A DNA stretch of 64,000 nucleotides. Origin: Scenedesmus sp. ARA3 (taxonomy: Eukaryota > Chlorophyta > Chlorophyceae > Sphaeropleales > Scenedesmaceae). Positions 57,002 to 64,000 of this stretch are shown here, piece by piece. The position numbers were made by a program, and so were the translations under genes. The notes under the pieces are model-generated. The model was not told the DNA's origin, made no database searches, and saw nothing but the letters and a program-made list of their open reading frames with translations. Positions within the stretch are counted from its first letter, which is position 1. Each line of letters opens with the position of its first letter. The stretch is taken from positions 114,312 through 178,311 of the forward strand of contig RWJK01001967.1 of the NCBI GenBank assembly GCA_004335835.1, read 5' to 3'.

Positions 57002-59810
57002 CGCTGAGGGCTCCGCCGCTTGCACAACCTTGGACAGCTCCGCAACATCAGCACAGAGGGCTGCGGCAGCAACCGATCAACCACGCCAGTGCCGCCTACG
57101 CCATTAAGCTGTGTTCAACCACCGCCAACACCGCCACCACCAACACCAACACCACCATTACTTCACAAGCCCTTGGCGGTGTTATGCCTGCCGGGCCTTG
57201 CAGGACGCACATGCCCACCATGGCGGCCAGCAGTCTCCGTACTACCTGATGCAGCTTCATCAATCCACACACCGCATGCTGCTGAGCCACGCAAGTCCCA
57301 GCTGCAGCCCATAGATGGCAGCGCAGGGTACAAAAGTGGGATGCTGCAGCCGGTGTCAGCTACAGCAGCATCTGCAGGAGAGGCTGCGCAAGGCTACCGC
57401 CACGGGTGTGCAAGTTGCTGTGCGCATGCCTGTCTGCGGCATGCAGGGTTGCCTCATTGCCATCACACAACTGGTGTGTGACGCCACCCGCATTGCATCA
57501 GTGTGTTACCATTTTTTTGTGTTACCCTTCATGAGAGGTGATTTTTGCATGACTGTTGTCGTGCAGGATGTGCTGCTGCCGTTTCCCAGGCACACTTCGT
57601 TGTGTGATGCGCGCACTTCTGTCGTGCATGATGTGTTGCCATGCTGTGGTGTGCCTGATTGCATGTTACCGTTGAAACCGCGGCAAGGCTGCAATTGGGG
57701 TGCGCATGTTGCGCCAACCGTTGGCACTGGGTGCCTGCAACTGTGCGTGCAGCAGCTTTTGTAGGAGGCAGACAACTTGCCAGCAGGTTCATACGGTTGT
57801 TGGGGCCTGCACAGGTTTAGATGCTTGTTACAACAACAAAGGCACCCGGCCATGCGTCTGGTGTGCTCTAGTGTGCTGTGCCTCACGACCGCAAGATAGT
57901 GGCCTGCTTGCAGCAAGTAACACGTGTCAGCGCACTTGAGCCGCTGCATCACCACTGCTCAGCAATCTGAAACGTGCAACGGGACAGGACAAGCATTGAC
58001 ATCAACAGCAGCAGTACCACCATGGTTGTTGGCCAACAGTAGTGGCAGCAGCACCGACTGAAGCACTGCTGTTGACCACCGAACGCCAGCAGCAGAAGCA
58101 GCACCAGAAGACCAGCTGTAAGATCTGGTGACGCACGGTGTGCGGTACACTGCGCGGTACACTTTGCAGCACAAGTGCTACTGTGCACCATGCGTTGCAT
58201 GACAAACCAGCAAGCATCAGCACAACTGAACATTGCTTCCAAGTCAGTAGCACCGCAAACGGACAAGAAAAGCGACACCGGCATGCAATTGTATGGTGTG
58301 TGCACATCATGGCCCATGATGGCACGCAGTGCGGCAGCTGCTACTCCAAACAACCTCTGTGCGGACAACAACTACAACAACAGCAACACATACAACTCAA
58401 CCTGTTGCAAAGCCTGCACAAACACACGCGGTATAAGCTGCTAATTTGTGACAACACGCAAATCGTGGAAACCATTGTAGCATTCCTGTTACTGACGCCC
58501 CAACACAGGCATCCCATCAGCGCAGCCAGCTGGCTTAACTGCACATGCTGACGTGGCATACCAGCTCAACACAGTTGGCTAGCAGCAGCGGATCAACATG
58601 CCATGCACTGTCAGTGCATGCCATGATTGAAGTCTGTTAGAGCCTCTGTATGACATGTTTCCTGTGTGTAGTGTGTGCGCACCATGGTAACGACGTTGTG
58701 AGCATTTTGAAGTGTAGTGCACAACTGGCAGCAGCCTAGCAACAATTGCACAGCAATGCAACCTGACAAAAGACGCATGCCAAAAGCAGGGCACTGCAGT
58801 GTAGGGTTTATGCATCCAGAGAACAACCTGTGACTTTGAGTTGCCCCTGCTGCAGCATGACAGATTATGCAAGCTGTCCTTGCAACACTAACAAAAAAAC
58901 CTGTTGGAGGCACATCTGCAACGCATCTCAGCATATTCAAACAATGCAAACGCAGGTGCATCTTGCATCAGTCACTCAAAGCTCATAACCATGTGGAGAA
59001 CAAAGAGCAAGGTGTTTCTCTGGGCTAGCTCAACATACATGTACAGACAGTGAAAGCCACAACTCACTTGGTAGTACCAGCGGTTGCATGCAGCTGTTAT
59101 GTACTGAAACCTTGCAGATGTCCTGTACTTCCGGTACAGGTTGCAGCCTTGGGCGAGCTCAACGTTCACACAGCGGTAGCCACACCTATCAGCTGTTGCA
59201 GGCACCTGTCATGTACTAGAACCGTGCAGCTGTCCTGCAATTGCAGCATAGTAATGCCTGCAGCAATCCATCTGTAGATGCATGACAGCATACAGCCACA
59301 TGCAGCCAACCCCAAGCAGCTGATGTGCCAGTCTCTCTCATTTGTGATTCGGGGGCCTCCACATGCTGCCGATGTGCATTACCACATGACTGCACGCAAC
59401 CTGCACCTGCTGCCCACACCATGTCGCGGAAATCTGTGCCATAACAGATTGTGCGTTGCTGACTCACTGCTGCCTGGTAAGTTAGCAGCCCGTTCACCCA
59501 GCCACTCCAGGATGTGCCCCACCTGCAGCCTCACCAACATCACTCTAAGCAGCCTTTCTTCGACATCACAGTCTGCACAAACGAGACGCGTGCATGCGCG
59601 CCTTCTGCCACATAAGAACCTGCTGAGTCAGCAGCTGTGCATCAGCATGCCCACTCAACCAGCCACTACATGCTAGGCCCAGCCTGCAGCCTCACCAACA
59701 TCCAGCGGCCTGCTGCCAGCAACACCATGTGCACGGCCTGAGTACAAAACATGTGTAATTGCTGACTTTCTGTATTCCCTGCGTCAGCAGCTGCGCATAC
59801 GCACGCCAGC
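57002..59810. other. Gene-poor stretch of about 2.8 kb
   Basis: I see no recognisable protein on either strand. Frames around 57020-57764 are open but unlike any family I know and have no matching splice sites. The region lies between the convergent SSU72 and haloperoxidase-like genes. Confidence 0.45.
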
Positions 59811-60209
59811 TCACCCAGCCACACCCGGTTTTGCCCCACCCGCAACCTCCCCAGCAGCCCCTTTAGCAAGCCCATCCCCCACCCCAGCAACCTCTGTGTA
59901 CCGCACAAAGCATTTCTCCCCAATCGGCTTGCCCAGCGCAGCACCCGCCGTAATACTCGGCTTGAAATGCACGCCGGCGTGCAGCCGAGACAGGCCACAC
60001 ATCTGCACCATCTCATCGATGCTGCTGAGCACCATAGGTATGTCCTGTGCTGGGGTGAGCCCTGGCTCACGCCTGCTGCAGCCCTTTTTAAGAAGGACGT
60101 TGATTGGGGGCTGGAAGGAGTCGGAGTTGAGGAAGCGCCGCATGAACTCGCCGTAGGCTGCACAGACACCGGAAGTGCCGCTTGGGTACTCTGTGCAGCG
60201 GTGACGGCG

Positions 60210-60245
<36 letters not shown>

Positions 60246-61809
60246 CCAGCAGCACCAGCAACTAGTTAAGGATTAGTTTTGTGGTGTGTATCAGGGAGTT
60301 GAGGAAGCGGCGCATGAACTCGCCGTAGGCTGCACAGACAGAGGAAGTTCAACTCGAATACTCTACAGGGCAGCAGCAGAAGCAGAAGCAGCAGCAGCAG
60401 CAGCAGCAGCAGCACGGTGATGTGGAGCGGGAAGGCGCCAGAGCTGAGGAAGCGCTGCATAAACACGCCATAGGCTGCACACACAGAGGAGGGGTCGGGT
60501 ACTGGGTCGGGTGGCATCAGCAGCAGCAGCAGCAGCAGCATATGCTGGCTGCCGCGCAGCAGCGCCTCTGTAATCCAGCCAACGGTATGCAATGCAGCAG
60601 CTGCAGCTGTGGTGGACTTTCTGGAGCTGTACGCGCAACAGCAAAGCTCAGCAAGGATTCTTCTTCCCCTTTTTGTGATTTGTTTTGAAGTGTGTATCAG
60701 CAGCCCCACCTGCGTGTGGCATGGTGCGTATGTAGCTGTTCCATTGGCTGCCCTTGATGTCCTGCGTGCCTGCGGACCTGAACAAGCAGAACATCAGTGC
60801 AGGGTTTAGGGTTTAGACCAGAGAGTCAGCGCAAGCAAGTATCTTAGCAGAAGACTGGCGGATGCACAAGTAGCAGCATTCGCCTGCACCTGCAATGCGT
60901 CACTTTGCATACAGCCGCTTCATCTGTAACGCGTCACGCAGGATGGTACGGCTGCACCTGTAATGCGTTACACTGCGTACAGCCGCTTGCATACAGCCGC
61001 TTACTCTGCATACAGCCGCTTACTTTGCATACAGCCGCTTCATGCTATCTGACACCACCACCATGTGCAGCAGTTCGATGGCAGTGTGCACAGCAGTGCA
61101 GCAGCGCTGCACGTGGCAGTGGCATCGACCAACATTGACACGGTTGCATGCAGTGTAAGGCAGTGAGTGTCAGCCCCTGGATGCACCACCCTCTTGGTCT
61201 GGAGTTCATGCCACACAAATGAATTGCTACACGTCCCTAAGAAATCCTGCTGGTTTGAATACCGCCACCCTCACCTGCCAGCATAGGCCTTGACTGTGGT
61301 ATTGCCATAGAAGTGTCTCACTAGTGACACCGGCCGCACAGCTGCACACACCAACATGCCAGCATTTAAACAGGGCAGAAAGCAGGACAGGCGCAGCAAG
61401 CTGTCAAACGATTGTCGCAGTGTTGGACCGAGTTCCCCCTCATGCATGACATGCAGCCCCTGAAGAACTGCTATGCTATCTGGCTGCAACAAGCTGTGCT
61501 GCGATGCTACTTTGCTGCTGCTGGCTGCGCCATGCTGCAACAGCGTCAACACGCAACAGCTGCTGCAACACGCACCGTTGTGGCGGAGCTTCTCTCTCCA
61601 AGAGACAATGGTGGCATCATACACACAGTTCCTGCAAGATCAGGAGAGCAGCAGCGGAGGCTGGTCAGTAGAGCAGCAACAGAGACGGCAGCAATGTTTG
61701 CCCAAGCTTGTCTTGAGGCAATGCTTTGGGTATAGCGCACAGTGCGGCACACAACAAAGGGTCGCTGCCACAACTCTACAGGGCAAAGCTCGCGCTGTAC
61801 AGCAGCAGC

Positions 61810-61904
<95 letters not shown>

Positions 61905-63871
61905 CAGCGGCAGCAGCAGCAGCCCTGCCTGACAATGTGCGCACAGTGTTGTGGACTGCCCACCACCCATTGCTCACATGGCCAGTGTTGCCCCCAGCAG
62001 CTTGTGCGTGTCCCATCTGTTCAGTTGGGCCAGCTTAACATAGTTCCAATCAAATCTGCATCTGTGCAGGCATGCTTGTGCCACTCACATAGCCAGTGCT
62101 GCCCTCAGCAGCGTGTGCGTATCCCATCTGCTGAGTATGGCCAGCCAGAAAGCCAGCAACACCTTGAGAGTCAACTACATCTCAACAGTAGCACTGTTTT
62201 GCACCACTCACATGGCAAGTGTTGCTCCCAGCAGTGTGTGCGTGTCAAATCTGTTGACTATGGCCAGCTGAACATATTTCCCATTGAGACTAAAATAATT
62301 GCAAATTGATCTGCGTCTGTACAGGCATGCTTGTGCCACTCACGTGACCAGTTTTGCTCCCAGCAGTGTGTGCGCGCCGCATCTGTTCAGGATGGCCAGC
62401 TGAACATAGTTCCCGTTGAGACTAAAATAATTGCGAATTGATCTGCGTCTGTACAGGCATGCTTGCACCACTCACATGGCCAGTGTCGCTCCCAGCAGTG
62501 TGTGCGTGTCCCATCGGTTGACTATGGCCAGCCATAAGGCCAACATGCACCATGACTGATTGTTCAAAGCCAAAAGCAAAGAAATTTGTCATCAGCACAG
62601 TGTGTGCACCGTTTCCAGCAGCACAGGTGTGTCCCATCTGTTGACAAAGACCACCCAAAATTACACCTCATGATTTATGAGCAGTTGGACTCACATGGCT
62701 AGTGTCGCTCCCAGCAGTGTGTGCGTGTCCCATCTGTTGACTATGGCCAGCCAGAACGCCACAGGCGCCAGCGAGATCAGCTTGTCGTCGAACCACTCTG
62801 CACGCATCTTCTGGGTGTCTGTGAGCGTAGCAGAGGCTGCCAACACCTGCAGCGCGGCAGTCACAGCCACATGCATTACTGTTCTATTGACTGCTGCCAG
62901 TGTTGGCACAGGACAGCAGCGCTTGCGCAGAATTAACAGGGAGCAAGGGAAATCAGCTTGTCATCGAACCACTCTGCACGCATCTTCTAGGTGTCTGTCA
63001 GCGCAGCGGATGCTGCAAGCACCCGCAGTGAAGAGCACATGCATGTGTCACTAGCATTGCTGGCAAACCAACTGGTGTGCTGCGCAGAGCACCAGCAGGT
63101 GCACTGGGACGGTAGCAGAAGATTGAGGTTCAACCTGTGCATATAAGGTACACGCACAGAGCATGTTACATTATCCGTCCTGTGTGTCACTTGGTGCAGA
63201 GCAGGTTGAGCACATGCCTGTCTATGGCTGCCGCAGCAGTGCTGCAGATTGCTGTGCATGCTGCATTGCAAGCTGCTTCACAAATGTTTATTCAAACAAC
63301 AAAGCAGGATGTCTCTGGTGTGGATCGCTGCAATGGTCTGTGCCCTGCGCTGCGCGCACCTCGTCAGTCTGGTTTCTCATCAGGTTCAGTGTTGCTTGTG
63401 AGGGGCTGCCGCCTTCCTCAGGGTACATTGAAGCAACAGTGTAGGCAGCGCCGCCGTCAGGGCCCAGGGAAAAGCCCTTGGCGTGCCTGATCTGGGGTGT
63501 GATGTGGTGCTGAATGAAGAAGTACCTGCAGCACACAATTTTCATGTCTAGATTGTCATGGGCTAGATTATCATGTCTAGAGCGTCTCTTCTGTTGCCGG
63601 CAGCGGCTGCCACTCGATTTGGTTACGCAGCTGCATGCGCACGTGATGCTGCTGCTGCAGCTGATGTCCGGCAAGCTGCAAGGTTCAAGTGCAGCTGCCA
63701 TGCAACTCATGTAACTCACCCCAGCTCGTTTGTCTCCAGCAGCGGCTGCCACTTTGTTGGGTTGTGCAGCGTGAAGGCATCGTTGGAGGGGATGAACAGG
63801 TCAGGCCCATAGTCGCTGTAGTTGGCACGGTTGAATGCGTGCTCTGCAGAACCATCACGGTTCAGGCCATC
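59811..63871 (-). CDS. Vanadium-haloperoxidase / PAP2-like protein (chloroperoxidase-type fold), 5' incomplete
   Basis: Minus-strand exons 63871-63720, 63525-63360, 62846-62695, 61631-61576, 61341-61275, 60777-60710 and 60190-59811 join in phase for 346 residues plus stop. Family landmarks in order: DGLNRDG..YSDYGPD, LHNPTKWQPLLE, YFFIQHHITPQ, LTDTQKMRAEWFDDKL, YDATIVSWREKLRHN, VRPVSLVRHFYG, GTQDIKGSQWNSYI, EYPSGTSG and GLSRLHAGVHF. This order matches algal and bacterial vanadium-dependent haloperoxidase-like proteins. In active enzymes the EYPSGH motif supplies a His next to the vanadate/phosphate; here it is Thr (PSGT), although the later Arg and His (SRLHAGVHF) are kept. The exon 60190 start was chosen over an inner acceptor at 60157 because it restores EYPSG. 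The N-terminus lies beyond a CAG-rich stretch at the window end. Activity and substrate are uncertain. Confidence 0.82.
60320..60520 (-). repeat. Two echoes of the 5' edge of the haloperoxidase last exon
   Basis: GAACTCGCCGTAGGCTGCAC at about 60316 and a diverged version at about 60465 repeat, on the minus strand, the segment coding for VCAAYGEFMRRFL (real copy near 60154). Spacings are about 171 and 146 bp, upstream in the transcript. The first has an in-frame TGA after EYSS. The second stays open as YPDPSSVCAAYGVFMQRFL. Confidence 0.88.
61798..61923 (+). repeat. Interrupted CAG array with regular TAG units
   Basis: A 120-nt CAG run broken by single TAG triplets at irregular multiples, in an intron of the minus-strand haloperoxidase-like gene (so CTG/CTA on the sense strand). 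It is the longest interrupted array in the window. Confidence 0.9.
61973..62535 (-). repeat. Five echoes of the 3' edge of haloperoxidase exon 3 (about 110-132 bp period)
   Basis: On the plus strand the motif CTCACATGGCCAGTGTNGCT..CCCAGCAG.GTGTGCGTGTC..CATCTGTTGACTATGGCCAGC starts at about 61973, 62084, 62207, 62339 and 62471; the true exon edge starts at 62690. On the minus strand this is the codons for LAIVNRWDTHTLLGATLA plus the GTGAG donor, repeated downstream of the exon. Confidence 0.9.
62945..63030 (-). repeat. Echo of the 5' edge of haloperoxidase exon 3, with stop
   Basis: AATCAGCTTGTCATCGAACC..ACTCTGCACGCATCTTCTAG..GTGTCTGTCAGCGCAGC repeats the exon's first half (VLAASATLTDTQKMRAEWFDDKL, 62846 downwards) about 172 bp upstream in the transcript. 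The CAG (Gln) codon has become TAG, so inclusion would truncate the protein. Confidence 0.9.
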
Positions 63872-63942
63872 CTGCGTGTCACACGGTACAGGGGCGGCGC
63901 AGCAGCAGCAGCAGCAGCAGTAGGAGGAGGAGGGATGAGCAG

Positions 63943-63948
<6 letters not shown>

Positions 63949-64000
<52 letters not shown>
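63949..64000 (+). repeat. CAG microsatellite at the window edge
   Basis: Near-perfect CAG run continuing off the end of the window. On the minus strand it is CTG, upstream of the first visible haloperoxidase exon, and may again lie close to an intron end. Confidence 0.9.

Noticed and set aside
57020..57764. Open plus-strand frames after SSU72 with Pro/Thr-rich content
   Set aside because: Low complexity (CCACCAACACC repeats), no family resemblance; probably 3' flank.
60801..60818. Two TTTAGGG-like units (AGGGTTTAGGGTTTAG)
   Set aside because: Only two units, inside a gene and next to CAG-rich sequence; not enough for an interstitial telomere claim.
61973..62750. Regularly spaced repeats that superficially resemble a CRISPR array
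   Set aside because: The repeats are diverged, their 'spacers' are also related to each other, and they match the edge of a coding exon in a eukaryotic gene.

Overview
The window is nuclear DNA of a eukaryotic green alga (chlorophyte). The evidence is the gene set: a plant-type phytoene desaturase, an octotricopeptide-repeat (OPR) protein, a photorespiratory aminotransferase with a mitochondrial-type leader, a bZIP factor rich in Gln, Ala and Ser, and a B-box/axoneme-type protein. Genes have many short phase-exact exons with GTGAG/GTGCG donors and GCAG acceptors. CAG/CTG microsatellites are everywhere: poly-Gln/Ser/Ala in exons, (CTG)n in front of acceptors. A Sphaeropleales alga such as a Scenedesmus/Tetradesmus relative would fit; that is inference. 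The sequence is a scaffold with two N gaps (8082-8131 and 44064-44072).

Layout. 218-3520 (+): C-terminal exons of phytoene desaturase. 4818-6763 (-): ZBBX-like protein. 7107-8081: copy 1 of a roughly 1 kb dispersed repeat, ending at a gap. 8132-11458 (-): dynamin-related GTPase of the DRP3/DNM1L type, cut off at the gap. 12572-17524 (+): serine/alanine-glyoxylate aminotransferase. 19622-20042 (-): orphan exon related to the next gene. 20341-24222 (+): beta-helix multi-pass membrane protein with a one-base frameshift. 24569-28115 (+): OPR protein. 29902-35223 (+): large bZIP protein. 38847-42862 (+): unknown single-pass membrane protein. 45009-48756 (+): TDG/MUG-type mismatch DNA glycosylase. 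49554-50519: copy 2 of the dispersed repeat. 51607-52759 (+): MYND zinc-finger protein. 53616-56464 (+): SSU72 RNA polymerase II CTD phosphatase. 59811-63871 (-): vanadium-haloperoxidase-like protein, 5' incomplete. The genes serve unrelated housekeeping roles (carotenoids, photorespiration, organelle fission, organelle RNA, transcription, DNA repair); no operon or cluster logic is visible.

The most striking feature is an 'exon-edge echo' pattern. In almost every intron-rich gene here except phytoene desaturase, the introns or flanks carry diverged partial copies of the adjacent exon edge with its splice site. Copies of an exon's 5' edge (acceptor plus first codons) lie in the intron before it. 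Copies of its 3' edge (last codons plus donor) lie in the intron after it. Copies of stop-codon ends lie beyond the gene. Some form arrays of four or five copies with regular periods (about 110, 128, 132 or 255 bp, and one 133+171 bp higher-order repeat). This looks like intron growth by local tandem duplication across splice junctions, and it scatters decoy splice sites. A 38-bp tandem duplication in the MYND gene could even be an intron being born.

Exon coordinates were worked out by eye from reading-frame continuity and splice consensus. Within each model all joins are phase-consistent, but none has transcript support.
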